DNA from: a virus
Strand: one strand, 5' to 3'
Length of the DNA stretch: 25,726 nt
Virus record (IMG/VR): IMGVR_UViG_3300030333_007450
Span: 1-25,726 of that record
Shown: positions 13,502-21,475 of the stretch, piece by piece
How the letters are laid out: each line of letters starts with the position of its first letter
Numbering within the stretch: the stretch's first letter is position 1
Made by a program: the position numbers and the translations under genes
The notes under the pieces: generated by a model
Databases searched by the model: none
The model's input: the letters and a program-made list of their open reading frames with translations, nothing else
Told to the model about the DNA's origin: nothing

Positions 13502-13531
13502 TTGTTTTTTAATGCTTTTATGGAATATTAT
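13502..13531 (+). promoter_or_regulatory. Candidate rightward late promoter
   Basis: TTGTTT (13502-13507), 18 bases, then TATTAT (13526-13531) lies 22 bases before the terminase small subunit start. The -10 lies within GGAATATTATCC (13522-13533), which resembles the GGAATA elements at the leftward promoters. It is back to back with the leftward promoter at 13433-13476. The match is only moderate and AT-rich sequence makes chance hits likely. Confidence 0.4.
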
Positions 13532-13552
13532 CCAAAGAATACTTGAGAAATA

Positions 13553-14116
13553 ATGAGTAAAAAAACCACAGTAAATAAAAAACTCACTGAGTCAACGAAA
13601 CTCAAAATGCGTAATGACTTCGTTCAAGGCCTTGACGATGAAGGACAAAAAACCTTCCCAACGCTTGATCAACTCATTGGCAAGTACAGAGTAGCCAAAT
13701 CAACAACATATAGAGTCGCATCGCAAGAAAACTGGAAACAACAACGCGCTCAGTTTCAAGAAAAATACACACAAGAGCTTGATGAAAAAAGAACGAAAGA
13801 AATGATTAAAGAATCAAAACAGTTTGACAATTCAAGCATAAATCTTGCGAAAGGAATATACAGCTCGGTTGCGCAGATGCTACAAGATAACAGCAGAAAA
13901 ACGCAAGAAGGAAAAAACACATTATCACCACAAGCGATTAGAAGCTTGGCGACTGCCGCAGCTACCGCACAAAGAATAGCGAAACTCGCACTAGGTGAAT
14001 CAACGGAAAATATAAATGCCAACGTCAAAGACAGCAGGTCTTTCAGAGAAGCTATGGAACTCTTGGACGAGGTTGCAAACGCCAAACGAAATGGCGACTT
14101 GGAATCTTTACACTAG
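13553..14116 (+). CDS. terS: Terminase small subunit
   Basis: The 187-residue protein is predicted to recognise phage DNA for packaging. Its N-terminal third contains a helix-turn-helix (LDQLIGKYRVAKSTTYRVASQENWKQQR, about 38-65), followed by a long charged helix (QEKYTQELDEKRTKEMIKES) and an alanine-rich helical oligomerisation region (SLATAAATAQRIAKLAL). This layout and its place directly before the large subunit are standard for small terminases; sequence similarity between them is usually low. The weak GAG ribosome-binding site lies six bases before ATG 13553. It is the first gene of the late block. Confidence 0.75.
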   Translation: MSKKTTVNKKLTESTKLKMRNDFVQGLDDEGQKTFPTLDQLIGKYRVAKSTTYRVASQENWKQQRAQFQEKYTQELDEKRTKEMIKESKQFDNSSINLAKGIYSSVAQMLQDNSRKTQEGKNTLSPQAIRSLATAAATAQRIAKLALGESTENINANVKDSRSFREAMELLDEVANAKRNGDLESLH

Positions 14117-15323
14117 ATGGATAGCTACAGCGAGAGATAAGCAACTACAGCCTTCAGAAGAACATTTCATTTGGCTCATACTCGCAGGTCGGGGTTGGGG
14201 TAAAACCAGAACCGGAAGTCAAGATATCGCATTATATGCATTGAGAAACCCTAACACGATATGCGCGGTTGTTGCGCCAACACACGGAGACTTACGAAGG
14301 GTTTGTTTCGGCGGTCCTTCAGGCCTGATGAATGTGATTCCAGACGAATGCCTTGAACAAGGCAAAAGCCAAAAAGGTTATTCTTCATCTCTGTCAGAAA
14401 TACGTTTAGCAAACGGCTCTAAGATCATAGGCTATGCGGCACAAGAACCAGAAAGGCTTCGTGGTCCACAATTTCACAGAGCATGGTGTGATGAGTTAGC
14501 CAGTTGGCGGTACAGTGAAGCTTTTGACCAACTGATGTTCGGCTTGAGGCTAGGTGATGATCCACAATGTATAATCACAACAACACCAAAACCAACTAAA
14601 CTGATAAAAGAACTCGTCACCAGAGAAGATGTTGTTGTTACTCGTGGTAGCACGTTTGAGAACGCAGAGAACCTAGCAGAAAGCGCACTTCAGATGATGA
14701 GGGATCGTTATGAAGGCACAACACTCGGAAGACAAGAATTATACGCGGAAATCATAGACGGAATTGAAGGCGCATTGTGGTCAATGCCAATTATTGATGA
14801 AACAAGAATCAAACAAGAACCTGAAGATTTGAGAAGAATCGTTGTATCAATTGACCCTGCGGTCACTTCTAACGAAAATTCTGATGAAACAGGAATTGTT
14901 GTTGCAGGGGTGGATTACAACAATAATTATTATATACTTGATGATGTGAGCGGTGTGAAGAGTCCGGACGAATGGGCGAAGACCGCTGTACGTTGTTACT
15001 ATGAATGGGAAGCCTCAAGAGTGGTAGCAGAAGTAAATAATGGTGGAGACCTAGTGGAACGAATCATCAGATCAGTAGATGCAAATATTCCATATACTGC
15101 GGTAAGAGCTTCCAGAGGGAAAATGGTAAGAGCAGAACCTGTTGCGGCACTCTATGAGCAACGCAGGGTTCATCATGTAAACAGCTTTCCAGAATTAGAA
15201 GATCAAATGTGTTCATACACAGGTGAAAGGAATCAGAGTAGCCCTGATAGGTTAGATGCTATGGTATGGGCAATCACCGAGCTTTCACGCTCAACAGGAC
15301 AAGCACAATGGAGAATAACATAA
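14091..15323 (+). CDS. terL: Terminase large subunit
   Basis: This packaging motor pumps DNA into the prohead and cuts it. From ATG 14091 it has 410 residues; the frame opens at 14016 but that start would overlap TerS by 100 bases. The ATPase has Walker A AGRGWGKT (32-39), a coupling region VVAPTHGDLRR, and Walker B AWCDELA (D134-E135). The C-terminal RNase-H-like nuclease shows VSIDPAVTS (D255) with SDETGIVVAG, AEVNNGGD, and SPDRLDAMVWA near the end. All key acidic residues are present. It overlaps TerS by 26 bases and the portal start by one (TAATG). Confidence 0.95.
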   Translation: MATWNLYTRWIATARDKQLQPSEEHFIWLILAGRGWGKTRTGSQDIALYALRNPNTICAVVAPTHGDLRRVCFGGPSGLMNVIPDECLEQGKSQKGYSSSLSEIRLANGSKIIGYAAQEPERLRGPQFHRAWCDELASWRYSEAFDQLMFGLRLGDDPQCIITTTPKPTKLIKELVTREDVVVTRGSTFENAENLAESALQMMRDRYEGTTLGRQELYAEIIDGIEGALWSMPIIDETRIKQEPEDLRRIVVSIDPAVTSNENSDETGIVVAGVDYNNNYYILDDVSGVKSPDEWAKTAVRCYYEWEASRVVAEVNNGGDLVERIIRSVDANIPYTAVRASRGKMVRAEPVAALYEQRRVHHVNSFPELEDQMCSYTGERNQSSPDRLDAMVWAITELSRSTGQAQWRIT

Positions 15324-17191
15324 TGGCATGGTATAATAGATTATTGAAGAATATCTTCGCGATTGGTGATGACGCAAAACAAGCACCAGTCGTGCAATAT
15401 TATGGTGTGGGTTCAGCCGCGCCGAATAAAGATAAATATGAGGATTTAGCAGAGGATGGTTATCTCAAGAACGCCATTGCCTATCGTTGCGTAAATGAGA
15501 TAGCTCAGGGTGCTTGCTCTGTTCCTTTTAAACTATTGAGTGGTGAGAATGAAATACCAGAACACCCTTTGTTGTCATTACTCAATAGGCCAAGCCCAAT
15601 GTCTTCGGGCAACGAGTATTTCGCATCACTTTACAGCTATCTATTATTGAGCGGTAATGCATATATGTTGAGAAGCGGTCCTGAGTTTAGTGAACCGCAA
15701 GAGCTACATTTGTTGAGGCCAGACCGTATGCGTATCGTAGCATCAAACAGAAGCGTGCCAGAGGCATACGAGTATGTCATAGGCGGGAGAGTTATAGAAC
15801 GTTATACCGTAGACCAAGAAACAGGCACGGGCGAAGTGAAACATATGAAGATGTGGCACCCACTAGACGATCATTACGGATTATCACCTATGGCTGCAGC
15901 AGCAGTGGACATAGACCAATACAACTTAGCAGGCAAGCACAACGTCAACCTTTTGTTCAATGGCGCTAGGCCTTCAGGGGCTGTTATATTCAAGCCGAGA
16001 GATGAATCAGGTATGCCAACTTATTTGAGTGAATCACAAAGACAACAATTGATGACTGACCTTAAGAATCGGTTTAGCGGTACGAGTAACACAGGAAGGC
16101 CACTGCTACTTGAAGGTGATTTTGATTGGAAAGAAATGGGGTTAACACCGAAAGACATGGATTTCCTCAACCTCAGGCACCTGTCCGCGAAAGATATTGC
16201 ATTATGTTTCGGTGTGCCGAGTCAGTTAATCGGTGTGCCTGATGCGCAGACTTATTCAAACATGGCAGAAGCAAGGCTGGCATTATATGAAGAAACCATC
16301 ATACCATTGATGCGACGAGTAGAATCCGACCTGAATGAATGGCTCGTTCCACAGTTTGATGAATCTTTGACTCTTGTATATGACTATGACGACATACCTG
16401 CGCTCACTGAAAGAAGAAGAATGATATACACGAACGTTATTGAAGCGGTGAGAGACGGAATCATTACACGAAATGAAGCGAGAGAGAGACTAGATTTAGA
16501 GCCAATTGATGGCGGTGATGATATCTACATCAACGCAAATATGTTCCCTTTGGGTTTTGATGTTCCGCCAGAGGATAAAGATGCGACTAACAATGATGAA
16601 TTATTTGAGGATGTTTACGGAGATGATGCTTTTGATAAAGCGATCTCTGACATTGATTTCAGCCCGACAGGTGGTATGAAATCGGAAGCACAGAGAGGCT
16701 TAGAATGGCGCAGAGAGCATGGCAGAGGCGGTACTGAGGTTGGTATTGCTAGAGCCAGAGACATAGTGAATGGAAAATCACTATCGGCAAGCACAGTCAA
16801 AAGGATGTATAGCTTCTTCTCAAGGCACGAAGTAGACAAGCAAGCAGAAGGATTCAGGCAAGGCGATAAGGGATATCCTAGTAATGGTCGTATCGCATGG
16901 GCTTTATGGGGTGGAGATGCAGGGTTCTCTTGGTCAAAGAAAAAAAGAAACCAAATAGAAAATGAGTCAAAGGAAGAAATCAGAAAAGATGTGTTCAGCA
17001 CACCACAAGAGGCGCAAGAAAGAGCTGATGAGATTGGCTGTGATGGAACCCACTCACATGATGAAGATGGCCGAACCATATATATGCCATGTAATACGCA
17101 CGAAGAATACGAATCGCTCACAGGTGAAGACGTGAAGATGACTGTTGAGGATTTGCATCAAACAGCGAAACAATTACTGAATGGCAAGTGA
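15323..17191 (+). CDS. HK97-type portal protein with C-terminal extension
   Basis: The 622-residue protein forms the dodecameric entry ring of the head. Residues 1-410 match HK97-family portals: AIAYRCVNEIAQGACSVPFKL, HPLLSLLNRPSP, SGNAYM, ELHLLRPDRM, GLSPMAAAAVDI, MGLTPKDMDFL and IALCFGVPSQLIGVPDAQTYSNM. HK97-family portals commonly have about 400-450 residues, so some 180 are extra. The extension holds a module SEAQRGLEWRREHGRGGTEV-GIARARDIVNG...RIAWALWGGDAG, found in other phage head proteins, and an EIGCDGTHSHDEDGR...YMPCNTH motif with Cys/His that may bind metal. ATG 15323 overlaps the TerL stop (TAATG); ATG 15308 is the alternative. Confidence 0.9.
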   Translation: MAWYNRLLKNIFAIGDDAKQAPVVQYYGVGSAAPNKDKYEDLAEDGYLKNAIAYRCVNEIAQGACSVPFKLLSGENEIPEHPLLSLLNRPSPMSSGNEYFASLYSYLLLSGNAYMLRSGPEFSEPQELHLLRPDRMRIVASNRSVPEAYEYVIGGRVIERYTVDQETGTGEVKHMKMWHPLDDHYGLSPMAAAAVDIDQYNLAGKHNVNLLFNGARPSGAVIFKPRDESGMPTYLSESQRQQLMTDLKNRFSGTSNTGRPLLLEGDFDWKEMGLTPKDMDFLNLRHLSAKDIALCFGVPSQLIGVPDAQTYSNMAEARLALYEETIIPLMRRVESDLNEWLVPQFDESLTLVYDYDDIPALTERRRMIYTNVIEAVRDGIITRNEARERLDLEPIDGGDDIYINANMFPLGFDVPPEDKDATNNDELFEDVYGDDAFDKAISDIDFSPTGGMKSEAQRGLEWRREHGRGGTEVGIARARDIVNGKSLSASTVKRMYSFFSRHEVDKQAEGFRQGDKGYPSNGRIAWALWGGDAGFSWSKKKRNQIENESKEEIRKDVFSTPQEAQERADEIGCDGTHSHDEDGRTIYMPCNTHEEYESLTGEDVKMTVEDLHQTAKQLLNGK

Positions 17192-18045
17192 ACCTATCCG
17201 CTAGTAAACAAAATCTAGCAGTTGATAGGCCGATAAACCTAGAAAGGATATTCAGACGAAGAATCAACTACTCATTTGAAGTAAGGGCGCAACTGCGTTT
17301 GCGCAACAATTTAGAATTAGTCCTTTTTAGCAGGCTTCAGAACTTAATAAGGAAACACATCAGACAACAAGCTGAAGATTTGAGAAATAATCAACTCAAT
17401 CTGCAAAACTCCGAAATACGATTCCTTGAATCATTGAAGCTGTTGATGGCCATACATTACAAGAGAATATTCATGGCGATATATGAAAGGAACATGAACA
17501 TCTATCAGAACCTTCAAAAAAAACAAGATGCGTTTGATTTTAGTAATGTTGACTTTGAGAAAGTAGTTGCGGGGTATATATCAACTAATACTATCAGATT
17601 GGTTGGAATTTCTGCAACACTCACAAAAAACATAAAAAAAATAATAGAAGAAGGATATCGTGAAAACCTATCAAGTGCCGTTATCGCAAGGAACTTAGAG
17701 CGTGAAATACCGACGATAAGCAGAACGAGAGCTCTGATCATCGCACGAACAGAAACTCACAGCGGAGCATCATTCGCTAACCATAAGTACCATGTTGATG
17801 TCGGTGATAGCCTCGGTATAGATTTCTACAAGAGATGGGTCGCGGTATCAGACGGAAGGACGAGGCCTGAACACAGGGAAGCAAACGGACAAACAGTGAG
17901 AATGAATGAAAAGTTTGAATTATCACACCCGAAAAGAGGCACAGTTTTTATGGACAGAGCAGGCGATCCATCTGGCGGTGCGTATCATTCAATAAATTGT
18001 AGGTGTGTTATTACTTATGCTGAGAACCCTGATGACTTGGATTAG
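17188..18045 (+). CDS. Mu gpF/SPP1 gp7-like head morphogenesis protein
   Basis: The 285-residue minor head protein starts with GTG at 17188, overlapping the portal stop by 4 bases (GTGA). The N-terminal 140 residues are basic and helical. The C-terminal half carries the Mu-F signature: RALIIARTETHSGASFANH, KRWVAVSDGRTRPEHREANG, a glycine-rich turn RAGDPSGGAYHSINCRCVITY (ending CRC at about 271-273) and an acidic tail. Members sit near the portal inside the capsid and help assembly; some are ejected with DNA. Position between portal and protease agrees. Confidence 0.9.
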   Translation: MNLSASKQNLAVDRPINLERIFRRRINYSFEVRAQLRLRNNLELVLFSRLQNLIRKHIRQQAEDLRNNQLNLQNSEIRFLESLKLLMAIHYKRIFMAIYERNMNIYQNLQKKQDAFDFSNVDFEKVVAGYISTNTIRLVGISATLTKNIKKIIEEGYRENLSSAVIARNLEREIPTISRTRALIIARTETHSGASFANHKYHVDVGDSLGIDFYKRWVAVSDGRTRPEHREANGQTVRMNEKFELSHPKRGTVFMDRAGDPSGGAYHSINCRCVITYAENPDDLD

Positions 18046-18060
18046 TACTATATGTTGTGC

Positions 18061-18096
18061 TAGACTTTTGTGTAATATAACTTATATTGTATGAAA
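18061..18096 (+). promoter_or_regulatory. Candidate promoter with AATATAACTTATATT palindrome
   Basis: TAGACT (18061-18066), 16 bases and TATATT (18083-18088) form a fair promoter in the only gap among the head genes before the capsid gene. A perfect 7-1-7 palindrome, AATATAACTTATATT (18074-18088), covers the -10. Transcription would begin near 18095, next to the ATG at 18096, so the message could be leaderless. AT-rich composition makes chance symmetry possible. Confidence 0.4.
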
Positions 18097-18935
18097 TGCC
18101 GAAACCTAAACCCGAAACAGGCGAAGCAAAAAAAGATTTTATAAATAGATGTATGGGAGACGACATTATGGCAACAGAATATCCAGATTCTGACCAGAAA
18201 CCAGCTGTTTGTGCAAACGCATACGATGACTCCGAAGATTCCAAAGAGAATGACAACCAATTAGAAACCAAGCAATACATTGAAATAAACACCGAGCTCA
18301 AAGCAACCGAAGGAGATGACGAAGGTATCTTCAATGGTTATGGCTCAATCTTTGGAAACAAAGACTTAGGCAATGATATAGTTGAGAAAGGTGCGTTTCT
18401 AAAGAGCTTGAACGACAGAGGCGCAAGAGGTGTCAAGCTATTATGGCAACACAAGACAGATCAGCCTATCGGAGTTTTTGAAGAAATCCGAGAAGACAAC
18501 AAAGGCCTGAAGGTCAAAGGCAAACTCGCACTCGGCACACAAGGCGGTAAAGAAGCATACGAATTGATGAAAATGGGCGCACTGGATGGAATGTCCATTG
18601 GATATCGTGCTGATCCTGCAAAACAGAAGTACGATGAAAAGAACAAAAGGCGATTTCTGAAAGAGGTAGACCTCATGGAAATCAGCTTAGTAACCTTCCC
18701 TATGAATCCGAGAGCTACGATTCATGCGGTCAAAGGTGAAGATATGAACATCAGGGATTTAGAGAAAGGACTGCGTGATGCTTTCAGTTTTTCTAGGTCT
18801 GATGCAAAAGTCGGTGCAAAAGCACTGCATGACACCTTTAATAAACAGCGAGATGCTGAAGAAAAAGGTGACATAGAACTCTTAGAAGCCATACGGCAAA
18901 CAACAACATTCTTAACTAAAATTACTAAGGAATAA
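18096..18935 (+). CDS. HK97-family prohead protease
   Basis: The 279-residue serine protease matures the prohead by cleaving the capsid delta domain. The first 45 residues (MPKPKPETGEAKKDFINRCM...DQKPAVCANAY) are a short cysteine-containing module often joined to phage head proteins. The protease follows: IFNGYGSIFGNKDLGNDIVEKGAF, VKLLWQHKTDQPIG (His119), LDGMSIGYRA (Ser167) and LMEISLVTFPMNPRA, the usual order for this family. ATG 18096 is chosen; a TTG at 18087 is in frame. No Shine-Dalgarno is visible, unlike most genes here. The C-terminal 60 residues are charged helices, possibly a scaffold part. Confidence 0.9.
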   Translation: MPKPKPETGEAKKDFINRCMGDDIMATEYPDSDQKPAVCANAYDDSEDSKENDNQLETKQYIEINTELKATEGDDEGIFNGYGSIFGNKDLGNDIVEKGAFLKSLNDRGARGVKLLWQHKTDQPIGVFEEIREDNKGLKVKGKLALGTQGGKEAYELMKMGALDGMSIGYRADPAKQKYDEKNKRRFLKEVDLMEISLVTFPMNPRATIHAVKGEDMNIRDLEKGLRDAFSFSRSDAKVGAKALHDTFNKQRDAEEKGDIELLEAIRQTTTFLTKITKE

Positions 18936-18938
18936 AAA

Positions 18939-20162
18939 ATGTCTGAAGAAAATATCGTTAAGGAAGCTATCTCTGATATGGGCAAAGCGTTTGAGGAATT
19001 TAAATCCACAAACGACAAGCGTTTAGAAGAGATTGAAAAAAGGGGTTCTGCTAACTCTGAAACTGAAGAAAAGTTGGCTAAAATTGAAGCTGACTTGGAT
19101 AGGTTTGAGGGTGTCAACCAACAGTTGACAAAGCAAGCTCAGGCTCAAGATGCTGTTAAAGATCAAGTAGATCGTATTGAAACTATGTTGAAAAGACCAG
19201 AAATGGGACTTTCTACACAGTCTATAGACGAGAAAGCTCAAATCTTTGAGAAGTATCTGAGAAAAGGAAAAGAATCATTAGACGAAGTTGAGCTTAAAGC
19301 TCTGACTGTATCTAATGATACTACTGGCGGATATTTGGCTCCACCTGAATATGTGCAAGAACTTTTGAAAACAGTGACTGAAATTTCACCAATCAGAAGT
19401 ATTGCTCGTATCAGAAGCACGGGTCAAAGATCAGTCCAGATGCCTAAAAGAACTGGTCAGTTCTCAGCACAATGGGTAGCTGAGTCTGGTACTCGTTCAG
19501 AAACAACTGGTTACACAGTTGGGATGGAAGAGATACCTACTCACGAAATGTACGCATTGGTTGATATCTCTGAGCAAGATTTAGAAGACACTGTCTTTGA
19601 TCTTGAAGCAGAAATGTCAGGTGAGTTCGCAGAGCAGTTTGCTAAGGCAGAAGGTACTGCATTCGTTAGTGGTAATGCTGTAGGTCGCCCTGAAGGGCTT
19701 CTTACCAATAGTTCAGTTGGCGAAACAGTAAGCGGTAGCGCTTCTGCGATTGCGGCTGATGGCTTGATTTCACTAGTCCACGCTGTAAAAAGTGACTATG
19801 CTAGAAACGGAACGTTTGTCTTTAATAGATCAACACTCGCTTCTGTCAGAAAGCTAAAAGACACAGCAGGACAATATGTGTTCCAAGCAGGTATGATGCT
19901 CACTAGTGGAGTACCTAACTCCGTTCTAGGTCATCCCTATGTGGAAGCAACTGATATGCCAGATGAAGGTAGCAATACCTACCCTGTGCTTTTCGGTGAT
20001 TTCGCTAGAGGTTACATGATCGTTGACAGAGTCCAACTAGCTGTTTTGCGTGATCCTTTCACACAAGCAACTAGCGGTAATGTCCGATATGTAGCAAGAC
20101 GTAGAGTTGGCGGTCAGGTAATACAGGCTGAAGCGATTCGTAAACTTAAATGTTCAACATAA
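18939..20162 (+). CDS. Major capsid protein, HK97 fold
   Basis: The 407-residue protein builds the capsid shell. Residues 1-95 are a charged coiled coil (IEKRGSANSETEEKLAKIEADLD...), the delta scaffold domain that the upstream protease removes. The mature part begins near 120 with TTGGYLAPPEYVQELLKTVTEISPIRSIARI and continues with QMPKRTGQFSAQWVAESG (E-loop region), SGEFAEQFAKAEGTAFVSGN, RPEGLLTN, FNRSTLASVRKLKD and VLFGDFARGYMIVDR, all typical of HK97-like capsids. AAGGA lies seven bases before ATG 18939. The protease stop is only four bases upstream. Confidence 0.95.
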   Translation: MSEENIVKEAISDMGKAFEEFKSTNDKRLEEIEKRGSANSETEEKLAKIEADLDRFEGVNQQLTKQAQAQDAVKDQVDRIETMLKRPEMGLSTQSIDEKAQIFEKYLRKGKESLDEVELKALTVSNDTTGGYLAPPEYVQELLKTVTEISPIRSIARIRSTGQRSVQMPKRTGQFSAQWVAESGTRSETTGYTVGMEEIPTHEMYALVDISEQDLEDTVFDLEAEMSGEFAEQFAKAEGTAFVSGNAVGRPEGLLTNSSVGETVSGSASAIAADGLISLVHAVKSDYARNGTFVFNRSTLASVRKLKDTAGQYVFQAGMMLTSGVPNSVLGHPYVEATDMPDEGSNTYPVLFGDFARGYMIVDRVQLAVLRDPFTQATSGNVRYVARRRVGGQVIQAEAIRKLKCST

Positions 20163-20172
20163 GGGGTAGTAT

Positions 20173-20637
20173 ATGAGAGATTTATCTAACAATATCAATC
20201 CTGCTGTTAGTATCATCAATGCGGTAAAAACTGCCGCAGGTAATGGTACTGGCGTTGATCTACAAGGTTATGAAAGTGCAACCATTTTGGTTGACGTTGG
20301 CGCAGAAGGCGACACTCTATCTAGCTCAGTTTACTTTGAAATCTCATTGGAGCATTCTGATGATGATTCAACTTACACTGATTGCGCACAAGCTGACATC
20401 ATAGATGGAACCATTTCCGCAGGCGGAATTTGGCTCAAACTAGATGGTACAGCGAATGGCAACCCAGATAGCGCAGGCGGAATCTTCCGTGTGGGCTATG
20501 TTGGTGGCAAGAGATATGTAAGAGTCGTTCTAGCTAAAACTGGCACTCACTCTAATGGCACACCTATTGGTGCTATGGTCGTTAGAGGACACGCTAGGAA
20601 TAGCGCAGACAACGCTTTCACAGAACATAACGCTTAA
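20173..20637 (+). CDS. Small virion protein after the capsid gene (possible decoration protein)
   Basis: The 154-residue product starts at ATG 20173, with AAGGGG about seven bases before it. It begins MRDLSNNINPAVSIINAVK and has GTGVDLQGYESATILVDVGAEG, a beta-sandwich-like series of strands, SLEHSDDDSTYTDCAQADI, FRVGYVGGKRYVRVVL and IGAMVVRGHARN. Proteins of this pattern regularly follow the capsid gene in siphovirus-like phages and are annotated as hypothetical or decoration proteins. Position and all-beta content favour a capsid surface protein; I see no direct proof. Confidence 0.65.
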   Translation: MRDLSNNINPAVSIINAVKTAAGNGTGVDLQGYESATILVDVGAEGDTLSSSVYFEISLEHSDDDSTYTDCAQADIIDGTISAGGIWLKLDGTANGNPDSAGGIFRVGYVGGKRYVRVVLAKTGTHSNGTPIGAMVVRGHARNSADNAFTEHNA

Positions 20638-20661
20638 TCTAACAGGTTAAAGGTCGTTGAA

Positions 20662-20751
20662 ATGATATATATGGCCTTATTGAGTTTAAAAGAGGAAGGG
20701 TCTGTTGATTCTTCCGTCATAAAAAGACACTTCCTCTCTCATTTAATATAG
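20662..20751 (+). CDS. Possible 29-residue peptide
   Basis: A short frame starts at ATG 20662, with AAAGG eight bases upstream, and ends at TAG 20749-20751, eleven bases before the next gene. The product begins MIYMALLSLKEEG. It occupies the whole gap between two structural genes, which is why I list it. It also spans the hairpin at 20692-20736, so it could be a leader peptide, or the frame may be chance. No motif is recognised. Confidence 0.3.
   Translation: MIYMALLSLKEEGSVDSSVIKRHFLSHLI
20692..20736 (+). repeat. Hairpin between structural genes, possible attenuator
   Basis: GAGGAAGGGTCT (20692-20703) pairs with AGACACTTCCTC (20725-20736) over 12 bases with one G-A mismatch and a 21-base loop. 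An alternative GGAAG/CTTCC stem (20694-20698 with 20711-20715) would compete with it. The following bases (TCTCATTTAATA) are only weakly U-rich, so this would be a partial terminator or RNA-processing site lowering expression after the capsid genes. Confidence 0.4.
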
Positions 20752-20761
20752 GTAATAAAAA

Positions 20762-21100
20762 ATGGCAAAATATAAAGTAATAGTTCCAAAAGCGGGGGCA
20801 GCAGACAAGCACGGAACCAGTGCGAAGTTGTACCCAGTAGACGAAATTGTAGATGCCAGTGAAGATTGGCAAGAAGAACTAATGCAGACGTTCATGGCAA
20901 ATGGATGGGCTGTAGAAGTCAAGGTTGATGCTCCAGAAGAAGCAAAACGTGCAAGAAACGAGAAAGGTCAACTCAAAGCAGATGATCCTTCAACACCTGA
21001 TGTCAATGAGGCATGGGAAGGTGGAAAAGCACCAACCAAAAAGAAAACAAAGAAAAAGGCAGTTGCTAAGAAAAAGACTACGAAAAAAGCCAGTAAGTAA
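20762..21100 (+). CDS. Small virion-associated protein with lysine-rich tail
   Basis: The 112-residue product starts at ATG 20762 (weak AGGTAAT upstream). Residues 1-60 form a small mixed domain (MAKYKVIVPKAGAADKHGTS, LYPVDEIVDASEDWQEELMQTFMANGWAVEVK). Then comes KGQLKADDPSTPDVNEAWEGG, and the last 24 residues are almost only K, T and A (KKKTKKKAVAKKKTTKKASK), like a histone H1 tail. The middle and tail recur in small head-proximal proteins of other phages. The tail could contact packaged DNA or inner capsid. A head-completion or connector role is possible from position; function is unknown. Confidence 0.6.
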   Translation: MAKYKVIVPKAGAADKHGTSAKLYPVDEIVDASEDWQEELMQTFMANGWAVEVKVDAPEEAKRARNEKGQLKADDPSTPDVNEAWEGGKAPTKKKTKKKAVAKKKTTKKASK

Positions 21101-21121
21101 GCTTACTAAGGGTAATGGCAA

Positions 21122-21475
21122 ATGACCGCAGGCTTTCATCATTTCGTAATTGAACAAGGTGCAACATTCAGCAAGACGCTGACGCTGAAAGATTCGTCAG
21201 ATACTGTAATTAACCTCACTGGTTATACTGCAGGTGAAATGGATTTAAGAGTCAATCATGACTCAAGCAGTGCCTATCTCACACTAACAACAGCAAATGG
21301 CAGAATGTCATTAGGCGGTACAGCAGGTACAGTAACCCTCACGATATCTGCATCAGATACATCAGGTTTAGATATTCAAGATGGTGTTTATGACTTAGAG
21401 CTTACTGATGGCAATTCTAATATATATAGAATCTTGGAAGGAACATTTCAAGTTAGACCACAGGTAAGCAAATAA
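21122..21475 (+). CDS. Conserved small structural protein upstream of the tail fibre
   Basis: The 117-residue product starts at ATG 21122 and ends one base into the start of the fibre gene (TAATG). It begins FHHFVIEQGATFSKTLTLKD, then VINLTGYTAGEMDLRVNHDS, LTTANGRMSLGGTAGTVTLT and DGVYDLELTDGNSNIYRILEGTF. This all-beta pattern is a familiar one in phage tail or baseplate loci, where it is normally placed next to fibre genes. It is probably a fibre-attachment or baseplate-associated protein. Assignment rests on pattern and position only. Confidence 0.6.
   Translation: MTAGFHHFVIEQGATFSKTLTLKDSSDTVINLTGYTAGEMDLRVNHDSSSAYLTLTTANGRMSLGGTAGTVTLTISASDTSGLDIQDGVYDLELTDGNSNIYRILEGTFQVRPQVSK

Noticed and set aside
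20925-21125. Rightward frame rich in Lys, Gln and Arg
   Set aside because: It is the +1 shadow of the lysine-rich end of the gene at 20762-21100.
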